DNA from: JADKAV01 sp963704075
GTDB lineage: Bacteria; Actinomycetota; Actinomycetes; S36-B12; UBA10799
Assembly: GCA_963704075.1 (NCBI GenBank)
Contig: CAVPGV010000015.1
Location: 51,390-115,389 of the forward strand
DNA length: 64,000 nt
Direction of reading: 5' to 3'
Below the pieces are notes generated by a model. The model searched no databases. It was not told where the DNA came from and worked only from the letters and a program-made list of their open reading frames with translations. Below are positions 50,537 through 59,746 of this stretch, piece after piece. Made by a program: the position numbers and the translations under genes. Each line of letters starts with the position of its first letter. Position 1 is the stretch's first letter.

Positions 50537-51021
50537 CTTGGATCTCCCTCCGTCGCACCGATATGGTTTGCCCACCTACCTTTCCCCTGGACGCCTCTCC
50601 CCAAGGGGTAGGAGACTTTTGGCTGCAGGTGGACTCCACCGCTGCCGGCAGGTGCGAGGTGGTCGGTGACTGTCTTCGCTGTCGCCATTCGTCGAGTAGT
50701 TCCGCGACGAGGCCTTTCCTCGAGTAGTCGGCATTTGAGATGTGTCCGCACTATCTTCGGGGCGGGGGAAGGTCGGGCTCTTCTGCGGAACACATACCTT
50801 CCCTTCTATGTCCTGTACCAGACGCTGTCAGGAAACAAGCACCCGATACCACATCGAAAAACTGCCCACACCTCCCATAAACGCCGTATTAGCAGAGGGC
50901 CACCCCCGGTGACCCTGCGGCGAACGGTCAGGGAAAGCGTGCAAACATCTGTGCACCCAACGACGGGATATTCACAACCTTGCCCCGGCGACGATCCTGC
51001 GAGGCCGGGCAGGCCGCCCGC
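50537..51021. other. 485-base intergenic region of lower GC
   Basis: Upstream of the SAP/DUF6434 gene and downstream of guaA. A CGAGGCCTTTCCTCG-type short palindrome lies near 50719-50735. No supported gene or RNA. Confidence 0.4.
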
Positions 51022-52578
51022 CTACTCCCACTCGATAGTGCCGGGAGGCTTGCTCGTCACGTCGACGACCACGCGGTTCACCGCGGCCACCTCGTTGGTG
51101 ATGCGGGTGGAGATGGTGGCGATGACTTCGTGCGGAAGTCGGGACCAGTCGGCGGTCATGGCGTCCTCGCTGCTCACCGGGCGCAGGACCACCGGGTGGC
51201 CGTACGTACGGCCGTCCCCCTGCACCCCAACACTGCGGACGCCGGCGAGCAGCACGACCGGGAACTGCCACACCGAACGGTCCAGCCCCGCGGCGGTGAG
51301 TTCCGCGCGCGCGATGGCGTCGGCCAGTCGCAACGTCTGCAGGTTCTCCTCGGTCACCTCCCCCACGATGCGGATCGCCAGTCCGGGCCCCGGGAAGGGA
51401 TGGCGCCAGACCATCTCCTCGGGCAGGCCCAGTGCCGTGCCCACGGCCCGCACCTCGTCCTTGAACAGATCGCGTAGAGGTTCGACGAGTTCGAACTCCA
51501 GGTCCTCGGGCAGACCGCCAACGTTGTGGTGGCTTTTGATGTTCGCCGTGCCGGTTCCGCCGCCGGATTCCACAACGTCCGGGTAGAGCGTGCCCTGAAC
51601 CAGGAAGCGCACGTCGCCGCCCACCTCGTCGACCACCTCGTTCGCCGCGGTCTCGAATACCCGGATGAACTCCCGGCCGATGATCTTGCGCTTCTGCTCG
51701 GGATCTGTGACCCCGGCCAGAGCGTCCAGGAACCGCTTGCGGGCGTCCACCACCACCAGGCGGGCACCCGTGGCCGCAACGAAATCGCGTTCCACCTGTT
51801 CGACCTCGCCCTGCCGCAACAACCCGTGATCGACGAACACGCACGTGAGCCGGTCGCCGATCGCACGTTGGACCAGCGCCGCCGCCACGGCCGAATCGAC
51901 CCCGCCGGAGAGTCCGCAGATCGCGCGTCCCGTCCCGATCTGCTCCGAGACCGCGGTGACCTCGGCGTCGATGACCCCCTCGGTCGACCAGTTGGCCGTC
52001 AGCCCGGCCACGTCGTACAGGAAACGCTGCAGGATGGCCTGGCCGTAGTCGGTGTGGGCGACTTCGGGGTGGAACTGGACACCGGCCAGTGGCCGCGACT
52101 GGTGCACAAAGGCTGCCACCGGGGTGGCGGTGGTCGTCGCCACGACGTCGCAGCCGGTTGGCGCCCGCACCACGGCGTCGCCGTGCGACATCCACACCGA
52201 TTGCTCTTCGGGCTGGCCGGCGAACAACACCGAGTCGATGGTCCGCAACGCGGTCCGCCCGTACTCGCGCAAGCCGGTCTGGTCGACCTGTCCGCCCAGC
52301 GCAGCCGCCATGACCTGGAATCCGTAGCAAATGCCGAATACCGGGACTTCGGCGTGCAGGATCGCCTCGTCGAAGGCCGGGGCGTCGTCGACGTACACGC
52401 TGGAAGGGCCGCCGGACAGGATCACGGCCAGTGGCTGCTTGGCAAGGATCTGTTCGGCGGTGAGCGTATGGGGAACGACCTCGGAGTACAGGTGCGCCTC
52501 GCGGACCCGGCGCGCGATCAGTTGTGCGTACTGCGCGCCGAAGTCGACGACCAGAACCGGACGGGGCAGATTGGCCAT
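51022..52578 (-). CDS. guaA: GMP synthase (glutamine-hydrolysing)
   Basis: Amidates XMP to GMP. Class I glutamine amidotransferase with Cys84 in GICYG, His170 and Glu172 in FHPEV; PP-loop LSGGVDS (223-229); C-terminal dimerisation domain ending KPPGTIEWE. The 518 residues match the family. A small probable membrane-protein gene ends 9 bases upstream. Confidence 0.97.
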   Translation of the reverse strand: MANLPRPVLVVDFGAQYAQLIARRVREAHLYSEVVPHTLTAEQILAKQPLAVILSGGPSSVYVDDAPAFDEAILHAEVPVFGICYGFQVMAAALGGQVDQTGLREYGRTALRTIDSVLFAGQPEEQSVWMSHGDAVVRAPTGCDVVATTTATPVAAFVHQSRPLAGVQFHPEVAHTDYGQAILQRFLYDVAGLTANWSTEGVIDAEVTAVSEQIGTGRAICGLSGGVDSAVAAALVQRAIGDRLTCVFVDHGLLRQGEVEQVERDFVAATGARLVVVDARKRFLDALAGVTDPEQKRKIIGREFIRVFETAANEVVDEVGGDVRFLVQGTLYPDVVESGGGTGTANIKSHHNVGGLPEDLEFELVEPLRDLFKDEVRAVGTALGLPEEMVWRHPFPGPGLAIRIVGEVTEENLQTLRLADAIARAELTAAGLDRSVWQFPVVLLAGVRSVGVQGDGRTYGHPVVLRPVSSEDAMTADWSRLPHEVIATISTRITNEVAAVNRVVVDVTSKPPGTIEWE

Positions 52579-52587
52579 GCCGCAAGT

Positions 52588-52768
52588 CTAAGTCGCGACG
52601 GTGGCAGGGTCCGGCGACCTGGCCCAGCGTTCTGCGCCGCGGCCGCAGACTGACGACCGGCGGCGTGAGCAGGTTTCCGTCCAGTGACTGCCGCAACGTT
52701 CGCACTCCGACCGTGATCCAGGCCACCAGCAGACCCCCGTACAAGCCCACCGCGGCCCACCGGAACAT
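52588..52768 (-). CDS. Small membrane protein upstream of guaA, probably frameshifted
   Basis: ATG 52768 opens MFRWAAVGLYGGLLVAWITVG, a single transmembrane segment, followed by a basic loop with RQSLDGNLLTPPVVSLRPR. The frame as read continues far into guaA in an alternative register, which is not credible. Deleting one base near 52605 gives a stop at 52588, 9 bases before guaA, and a 59-residue protein, a tidy operon arrangement. No family recognised. Confidence 0.4.
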
Positions 52769-53170
52769 CGCCAGGTCGGTATGGGCGGCCAGCTGGCATC
52801 ACCGTGATTATGGTCGAGCAGAAGCCCGACCTGTCCTGGATCAGGGCCGAAACACCGATCCCGACCTGGCCTTCGATCCCAAGGTCAAGGGTTGTATCTG
52901 GGGCACTGGCCAAGGCCAGGCGGGACCGCCTTATGCGAAACGGCCCGGTAGTTGCGCGATGGCCCGCAATATCGAGGCCATTGCGCAACCAACGGGCTAC
53001 TTCTATCGGTCCGAACCACTGCGCAACGGATCTCTGCGACAACGACTGCCGGCTTGTCAGGCACGGACCATCGAGTATTGATCACCACCCGAGGTCCGCG
53101 ATCCGCTTCGCGCCGCACCTTCTGCCGCCAGCGCTGAATAGCCGGCCCTTCTGCTCCCGATGAACTGCCG
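52769..53170. other. 402-base intergenic region with palindromic element
   Basis: Separates guaA's upstream gene from the GMC gene. Holds copy 2 of the palindromic dispersed repeat at 52944-52998. No coding signal I can support. Confidence 0.5.
52944..52998. repeat. Dispersed palindromic element, copy 2
   Basis: Structure: CCCG, GTTGCGC-G-ATGGCC (52951-52964), loop, GGCCATTGCGCAAC (52977-52990), CGGG; the long arms pair at 13 of 14 positions and the outer CCCG/CGGG close the figure. Bases 52947-52996 align gap-free to 9120-9169. Confidence 0.65.
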
Positions 53171-54862
53171 CTACGACACGCCGACGATCGGCAACCGCAG
53201 CGCCCCCGGCGCGGAGTCCGGGACCACCGGCTCCTTGGGCACGACCGGGGCGATCCGCTGATACGCCTGACCCACCGCGGGCCGGACGTCGGTCTCACCC
53301 TTGTTCGGCCACATGGCCATCGCCCGCTCAGCTTGTGCGGTGATCGTCAGCGACGGATTCACCCCGAGGTTGGCACTGATCGCCGCCCCGTCGACGACGT
53401 GCAGGCCGGGGTGGCCGTAGACCCGGTGATACGGGTCGATCACACCGGTCTGGTCGGAATCGCCGATCGCACACCCTCCCACGAAGTGCGCGGTCATCGG
53501 CGCCTTGATCAGGTCACCGTAGTTGCCCCCGGGCAACCCACCGATCCGCTTGCTCAGCAGTTTCGCGGCCTCGTTGCCGGCGGGGATCCAGGTCGGGTTC
53601 GGCTCGCCCTCACCCTGCTTGGACGTCAACCGCCACCAGCCGAACCGCCCGCGCTTGCCGCTGACCGTCAGCGAGTTGTCCACCGACTGCATGACCAGCA
53701 GGATGATGCTGCGTTCGGACCAGCCGCGCAGGTCGACGAACTGGAGGAATTCCGATCGGTGCTTGATGACTTCCCGCAGCCACGTGCGCCAGCGCGGCTC
53801 ACCGTCGATCTCGTCGGTCAGCACCGTTGCCAGAGCGCCCATCACGTTGGAGCCCTTGCCGTAGCGACACGGCTCGATGTGCGTGTGGGGCTCGGGGAAG
53901 AAGCTAGACGTGATCGCCACGCCTTGGGTGTAATCGCGACTGCGGTCGTCCGTGATGGCACCCAGTAGCGACTCGGAATTCGACCGTGACAGCTTTCCGA
54001 GGGCCGGCGAGAGGTTCGGAAGCCGACCGGTGTCCTTCATCCGGTGCAGCAGCCGCTGCGTGTTGTAGGCGCCAGCGGCCATGATGACCTGCTTGGCATA
54101 GATGCGCCGGCGGCCCTTGCGCGGGGCATCGGTGCGGGTGACGTCTATCGCGTACCCCTCACCGAACTGCTCGAGCCCGGTGACCGTGGTCATCGGCTGC
54201 ACCTCGGCGCCCGCGCTTTCAGCCAGTGCCAGGTAGTTCTTCACCAGCGTGTTCTTGGCGTTGTGCCGGCATCCGGTCATGCACTCGCCGCACTCTTTGC
54301 ACCCGGTGCGCGCCGGGCCCCTGCCACCGAAGTAGGGGTCTTCCTTGGTGATCCCGGGACCGTCGCCGAAGTAGACGCCCACCGGGGTCATCTGGAACGT
54401 GTCACCCACGCCCATCTGTTCGGCCACCGCCTTCAGCTCGATGTCCGCGGGCGTCATCGTCGGGTTCTGCACGACCCCGAGCATGCGCTGCGCCTGGTCG
54501 TAGTACGGAGCGAGTTCATCCTCCCAGTCGGTGATGTGACCCCACTGCTTGTCCTTGAAGAACGGCTCCGGCGGCACGTACAGCGTGTTCGCGTAGACCA
54601 GTGAACCTCCGCCCACGCCGGCACCGGCCAGGATGATCGCGTCGGGCAGCACGTGGATGCGCTGGATGCCGTAGCAGCCCAGCGCCGGGGCCCACAGGAA
54701 GCGGTTGGTGCGCCAGGAGGTCTTGGGCAGGTCCTCGTCCTCGAACCGGCGTCCGGCCTCGATGACCAGCACCCGGTAGCCCTTCTCGGTGAGCCGCAGC
54801 GCTGAGACCGATCCGCCGAAGCCTGAGCCGATGATCGCGACGTCGTAATCGAACTGTTCCAT
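53171..54862 (-). CDS. GMC oxidoreductase, cholesterol-oxidase-like (copy 1, complete)
   Basis: FAD-dependent oxidoreductase of the GMC family, nearest by neighbourhood and motifs to mycobacterial ChoD. The 563 residues: FAD-binding IIGSGFGGS (10-18), GAGVGGGSLVYA with FAD contacts, an unusual four-Cys set Cys188, Cys191, Cys194 and Cys198 (GCKECGECMTGC) typical of this subfamily, and the C-terminal MTAHFVGGCAIGD and NPSLTITA motifs with the GMC active-site His/Asn. No signal peptide. ATG 54862 shares a base with the aldehyde dehydrogenase stop (TGATG). Substrate unproven: sterol or another hydrophobic alcohol. Confidence 0.85.
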   Translation of the reverse strand: MEQFDYDVAIIGSGFGGSVSALRLTEKGYRVLVIEAGRRFEDEDLPKTSWRTNRFLWAPALGCYGIQRIHVLPDAIILAGAGVGGGSLVYANTLYVPPEPFFKDKQWGHITDWEDELAPYYDQAQRMLGVVQNPTMTPADIELKAVAEQMGVGDTFQMTPVGVYFGDGPGITKEDPYFGGRGPARTGCKECGECMTGCRHNAKNTLVKNYLALAESAGAEVQPMTTVTGLEQFGEGYAIDVTRTDAPRKGRRRIYAKQVIMAAGAYNTQRLLHRMKDTGRLPNLSPALGKLSRSNSESLLGAITDDRSRDYTQGVAITSSFFPEPHTHIEPCRYGKGSNVMGALATVLTDEIDGEPRWRTWLREVIKHRSEFLQFVDLRGWSERSIILLVMQSVDNSLTVSGKRGRFGWWRLTSKQGEGEPNPTWIPAGNEAAKLLSKRIGGLPGGNYGDLIKAPMTAHFVGGCAIGDSDQTGVIDPYHRVYGHPGLHVVDGAAISANLGVNPSLTITAQAERAMAMWPNKGETDVRPAVGQAYQRIAPVVPKEPVVPDSAPGALRLPIVGVS

Positions 54863-56433
54863 CAGGACATTCCCATCTTCTTCATCAGACGCAGCGACGT
54901 GGCCATGAAGTGGCCCCACTGCTCGTCGTTCATCCCGAACTGCGGGCCCAGGTGGACCAGTCTCTGCACGGCCACGGTCTGTGACTCGGTGTACTTGTGC
55001 AGGCCCTCGGTGCCGTGCCGTCGGCCGATCCCCGAGGCGCCCATCCCGCCCATGGGCGCAGACGTCGTGCCCCATGCCGAGCCATATCCCTCGTTGACGT
55101 TGACCGTCCCCGCCTTGAGCCGTGCGGCCACCTTGCGCCCGTGCTGGGTGTTGCGGGTCAGGACCGAGGCGTTGAGCCCGTACTCGGTGTCGTTGGCCCG
55201 GTCGATGGCCTCCTCGTCGTTCTGCACCTTGTACAGGCTGACCACCGGTCCGAACGTCTCGGTGATGCAGGCAGTCATGTCGCGGGTCACCCCCTCGAAC
55301 ACGGTGGGTTCGAAGAACAGCGGCCCGATGTCCGGACGGGCCTTGCCGCCGACCAGTGCCGTGGCCCCCTTGGCCAGAGCGTCTTCGACATGCTCGGTGA
55401 CCGTGTCGAACTGCTTCTGGCTGATCAGCGAGCCCATGTCCGCGCCCCAGCCGACCTCGGCATGCATGCGCATCGCCCGGACCCTGGCCACGAACTTCTC
55501 AACGAAGGCGTCATAGATCTTCTCGTTGATGTACATGCGCTCCATCGAGATGCACAGCTGCCCGGAGTTGCTGAAGCAGGCGCGGACCGCGATCTCTGCT
55601 GCTTTGTCCAAGTTGGCGTCGGCCAGCACGAGCATGGCGTTCTTCCCGCCGAGTTCCATGGAGCAGCCGATCAGCCGCTTTCCGCACTGTTCGGCCAACT
55701 GGCGTCCGACCGCGGTGGACCCGGTGAACATCAGGTAGTTCGCGTTGTCGACGATGGCAGGGCCGATGGTGGTCCCGGGGCCGACGACGATTTGGAATAG
55801 ACCCTCCGGCAACCCGGCCTCGCGCAGCAGCCGCACCGCCCACAGCGCGGTGAGCACCGTCTGGGAGTCGGGTTTGAGCACGATGCCGTTGCCTGCCAGC
55901 AGCGCCGGGATCGCATCGGACACCGCGAGTGTCAAGGGGTAGTTCCACGGAGCGATCACGCCGACGACACCCTTCGGCTGGCGGATCTCACTGACCGATG
56001 TCAGCAGGGGCAGCACCCCCCGGTGCTTGCGCGTGGCCAGTTTCTTCGGGGCCACCTGCCCGTAGTGCCGTGCGGTGAGCAGGACGTCGAGGAACTCCTC
56101 GGACGCGTGCGCGCGAGCTTTGCCGTTCTCGATCTGGATCAGGTCCAGCGTGGTCGATCGGTGTTCGGCGATGATGTCGTGGAACCGCAGGATGATCCGT
56201 GCGCGTTCCTTCGGCGTCCACTGCGCCCACCGCTTCTGGGCGCGGCGGGCGGTTTCGAAGGCCATCTCGACGTCTTCGGTGGTACTCATCGGGATCTCGG
56301 CCAGCGGTTCGAGCGTGAACGGAGCGACGGAGGTGAGTTTCTCAGCGCGCGCCGAGGCGACCACCTGTGTGATCAGGCTGTTCACGTCGATTCCGGCGAC
56401 CTGCGCGGGGAGCCTTTCGGCGGCGATCGTCAT
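54862..56433 (-). CDS. gabD2: Succinate-semialdehyde-type NAD(P) dehydrogenase (copy 1)
   Basis: Aldehyde dehydrogenase oxidising succinic semialdehyde or a similar aldehyde to the acid. The 523 residues include APWNYPLT (161-168), KPDSQT (187-192), catalytic Glu260 in ELGGKN and nucleophile Cys294 in SGQLC; length and neighbourhood fit the actinobacterial GabD2 group. ATG 56433 is 7 bases after a TACGCT hexamer, suggesting a leaderless transcript. Adjacent GMC oxidoreductase could supply an aldehyde substrate (inference). Confidence 0.88.
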   Translation of the reverse strand: MTIAAERLPAQVAGIDVNSLITQVVASARAEKLTSVAPFTLEPLAEIPMSTTEDVEMAFETARRAQKRWAQWTPKERARIILRFHDIIAEHRSTTLDLIQIENGKARAHASEEFLDVLLTARHYGQVAPKKLATRKHRGVLPLLTSVSEIRQPKGVVGVIAPWNYPLTLAVSDAIPALLAGNGIVLKPDSQTVLTALWAVRLLREAGLPEGLFQIVVGPGTTIGPAIVDNANYLMFTGSTAVGRQLAEQCGKRLIGCSMELGGKNAMLVLADANLDKAAEIAVRACFSNSGQLCISMERMYINEKIYDAFVEKFVARVRAMRMHAEVGWGADMGSLISQKQFDTVTEHVEDALAKGATALVGGKARPDIGPLFFEPTVFEGVTRDMTACITETFGPVVSLYKVQNDEEAIDRANDTEYGLNASVLTRNTQHGRKVAARLKAGTVNVNEGYGSAWGTTSAPMGGMGASGIGRRHGTEGLHKYTESQTVAVQRLVHLGPQFGMNDEQWGHFMATSLRLMKKMGMS

Positions 56434-57815
56434 ATTCCACAGCGTAAACCGGTACGCGCCGTAGCGACCCCGGAAAGGGGGAAACGGACGTGCTCGTTGT
56501 GGGGACTCGGCGAGGTGACAGGGCTGGCTCGCTGATCCTTGCCTGTTCCGCCCATGAGATCGGCGAGTGCTTGTGCCATAGGGACTACCAAGGCGGTCAG
56601 TCTGCCGCCAACTGGTGGATGCGGCCAGTTGTCCACCGACTGCATGACCAGCAGGATGATGCTGCGTTCGGACCAGCCGCGCAGGTCGACGAACTGGAGG
56701 AATTCCGATCGGTGCTTGATGACTTCCCGCAGCCACGTGCGCCAGCGCGGCTCACCGTCGATCTCGTCGGTCAGCACCGTTGCCAGAGCGCCCATCACGT
56801 TGGAGCCCTTGCCGTAACGACACGGCTCGATGTGTGTGTGGGGCTCGGGGAAGAAGCTGGACGTGATCGCCACGCCTTGGGTGTAATCGCGACTGCGGTC
56901 GTCGGTGATGGCACCCAGTAGCGACTCGGAATTCGACCGTGACAGCTTGCCGAGGGCCGGCGAGAGGTTCGGCAGCCGTCCGGTGTCTTTCATCCGGTGC
57001 AGCAGCCGCTGCGTGTTGTACGCGCCGGCGGCCATGATGACCTGCTTGGCATAGATGCGCCGACGGCCCTTGCGCGGGGCATCGGTGCGGGTGACGTCGA
57101 TCGCGTACCCCTCACCGAACTGCTCGAGCCCGGTGACAGTCGTCATCGGCTGCACCTCGGCACCCGCGCTCTCAGCCAGTGCCAGGTAGTTCTTGACCAG
57201 CGTGTTCTTGGCGTTGTGCCGGCATCCGGTCATGCACTCGCCGCACTCCTTGCATCCGGTGCGCGCCGGGCCCCTGCCACCGAAGTAAGGGTCTTCCTTG
57301 GTGATCCCGGGACCGTCGCCGAAGTAGACGCCGACCGGGGTCATCTGGAACGTGTCACCCACGCCCATCTGTTCGGCCACCGCCTTCAGCTCGATGTCCG
57401 CGGGCGTCATCGTCGGGTTCTGCACGACCCCGAGCATGCGCTGCGCCTGGTCGTAGTACGGAGAGAGCTCGGACTCCCAGTCGGTGATGTGACCCCACTG
57501 CTTGTCCTTGAAGAACGGCTCCGGCGGCACGTAGAGCGTGTTGGCGTAGACCAGTGAACCGCCGCCCACGCCGGCACCGGCCAGGATGATCGCGTCGGGC
57601 AGCACGTGGATGCGCTGGATGCCGTAGCACCCCAGCGCAGGGGCCCACAGGAAGCGGTTGGTGCGCCAGGAGGTCTTGGGCAGGTCCTCGTCCTCGAACC
57701 GGCGCCCGGCCTCGATGACCAGCACCCGGTAGCCCTTCTCGGTGAGCCGCAGCGCCGAGACCGATCCGCCGAAGCCGGAGCCGATGATCGCGACGTCGTA
57801 ATCGAACTGTTCCAT
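56430..57815 (-). pseudogene. GMC oxidoreductase copy 2, truncated at the duplication junction
   Basis: Residues 1-396 are the same as copy 1 apart from two substitutions (Asp to Ser and Ala to Ser in the WEDELAPYY segment), including the FAD motif and the four-Cys set. At VMQSVDN the sequence leaves the family and reads 65 unrelated residues through the old upstream region before stopping at 56430. The C-terminal substrate/His-Asn part is missing, so oxidase activity is unlikely. Nonetheless differences from copy 1 are mostly silent, which is not what a decaying pseudogene shows. Confidence 0.85.
56441..56446 (-). promoter_or_regulatory. -10 box (TACGCT) of the aldehyde dehydrogenase-GMC pair, copy 1
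   Basis: TAnnnT hexamer 7 bases before ATG 56433, no ribosome site. Conserved in copy 2. Confidence 0.4.
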
Positions 57816-59387
57816 CAGGACATTCCCATCTTCTTCATCAGACGCAGCGACGCGGCCATGAAGTGGCCCCACTGCTCGTCGTTCATCCCGAACTGCGGGC
57901 CCAGGTGGACCAGTCGTTGCACGGCCACGGTCTGTGACTCGGTGTACTTGTGCAGGCCCTCGGTGCCGTGCCGTCGACCGATCCCCGAGGCACCCATCCC
58001 GCCCATGGGCGCAGACGTCGTGCCCCATGCCGAGCCGTATCCCTCGTTGACGTTGACCGTCCCCGCCTTGAGCCGTGCGGCCACCTTGCGCCCGTGCTGC
58101 GGTGTTGCGGGTCAAGACCGAGGCGTTGAGCCCGTACTCGGTGTCGTTGGCCCGGTCGATGGCCTCCTCGTCGTTCTGCACCTTGTACAGACTGACCACC
58201 GGGCCGAACGTCTCGGTGATGCAGGCGGTCATGTCGCGGGTCACCCCCTCGAGCACGGTGGGTTCGAAGAACAGCGGGCCGATGTCCGGGCGGGCCTTGC
58301 CGCCGACCAGTGCCGTCGCGCCCTTGGCCAGAGCGTCTTCGACGTGCTCGGTGACCGTGTCGAACTGCTTCTGGCTGATCAGCGAGCCCATGTCCGCGCC
58401 CCAGCCGACCTCGGCATGCATGCGCATCGCCCGGACCCTGGCCACGAACTTCTCGACGAAGGCGTCGTAGATCTTCTCGTTGATGTACATGCGCTCCATC
58501 GAGATGCACAGCTGCCCGGAGTTGCTGAAGCAGGCGCGGACCGCGATCTCTGCTGCTTTGTCCAGGTTGGCGTCGGCCAGCACGAGCATGGCGTTCTTCC
58601 CGCCGAGTTCCATGGAACAGCCGATCAGCCGCTTACCGCATTGCTCGGCCAACTGCCGGCCGACCGCGGTGGAACCGGTGAACATCAGGTAGTCCGCGTT
58701 GTCGACGATGGCAGGGCCGATGGTGGTCCCGGGGCCGACGACGACCTGGAATAGACCCTCCGGCAACCCGGCCTCGCGCAGCAGCCGCACCGCCCACAGC
58801 GCGGTGAGCACCGTCTGGGAGTCGGGTTTGAGCACGATGCCGTTGCCTGCCAGCAGTGCCGGGATCGCATCGGACACCGCGAGTGTCAAGGGGTAGTTCC
58901 ACGGAGCGATCACGCCGACGACACCCTTCGGCTGGCGGATCTCGCTGACCGATGTCAGCAGGGGCAGCACCCCCCGGTGCTTGCGCGTGGCCAGCTTCTT
59001 CGGGGCCACCTGCCCGTAGTGCCGCGCGGTGAGCAGGACGTCGAGGAACTCCTCGGAGGCGTGCGCGCGAGCTTTGCCGTTCTCGATCTGAATGAGGTCC
59101 AGCGTGGTCGAGCGGTGCTCGGCGATGATGTCGTGGAACCGCAGGATGATCCGCGCGCGCTCCTTGGGCGTCCACTGCGCCCACCGCTTCTGGGCGCGGC
59201 GGGCGGTTTCGAAGGCCATCTCGACGTCCTCGGTGGTACTCATCGGGATCTCGGCCAGCGGTTCGAGCGTGAACGGGGCGACGGAGGTGAGTTTCTCAGC
59301 GCGCGCCGAGGCGACCACCTGTGTGATCAGGCTGTTCACGTCGATTCCGGCGACCTGCGCGGGGAGCCTTTCGGCGGCGATCGTCAT
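57815..59387 (-). CDS. Succinate-semialdehyde-type dehydrogenase (copy 2), frameshifted
   Basis: Second copy, same start context and length as copy 1. Four amino-acid differences are visible (Ile to Val, Asn to Asp, Phe to Leu, Thr to Ala), catalytic Glu and Cys preserved. An extra C at about 58100 (CTGCGGTG against CTGGGTG in copy 1) breaks the frame in the last 95 residues; given the error pattern elsewhere this may be a sequence error. Its stop shares a base with the truncated GMC ATG at 57815. Confidence 0.8.
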
Positions 59388-59746
59388 ATTCCACAGCGTA
59401 AACCGGTACGCGTCGTAGCGACCCCGGAAAGGGGGAAACGGACGTGGTCGTTGCGGGGACTCGGCGAGGCGACAGGGCTGGCTCGCTGATCCTTGCCTGT
59501 TCCGCCCACGGAGATCGGCGAGTGCTTGTGCCACAGGGACTCCAAGGCGGTCAGTCTGCCGCGAACTGGTGGATGCGGCCGCCGGACCAACCTGCCCGGG
59601 CAGAAGAGCCAGCGGTCTGGCAGTGAAGTGAGGCTCCTCGCGCGGCAAACAGCAGGGCCTGCGCATCAGCGGTCCCGCAACCGAAGGCCCCCAGGGGCCT
59701 GCACCGGCCGCCGAGGTGTTCCCCACAGCCGTCGTGGTGGCTTCGC
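59388..59746. other. 359-base spacer upstream of aldehyde dehydrogenase copy 2
   Basis: The first 193 bases (to 59580) are the duplicated upstream region, with a TACGCT -10 box at 59395-59400 on the minus strand; the rest is unique sequence before the glpD stop. No gene supported. Confidence 0.5.

Larger units (their letters stand above)
53674..59580. repeat. Imperfect tandem duplication, two units of about 2.95 kb
   Basis: Unit 1 is 53674-56626 and unit 2 is 56627-59580. Each starts in AGTTGTCCACCG within the GMC gene, covers the GMC 5' two-thirds, the whole aldehyde dehydrogenase, and about 190 bases upstream ending GGTGGATGCGGCC. The units differ by a few percent, nearly all silent in the coding parts. 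The junction at 56626/56627 leaves unit 2's GMC gene without its 3' third. Confidence 0.9.

Noticed and set aside
50972..52768. 598-residue open frame in another register of guaA
   Set aside because: Only its first 55 or so residues look real (small membrane protein); the rest is a frame shadow.
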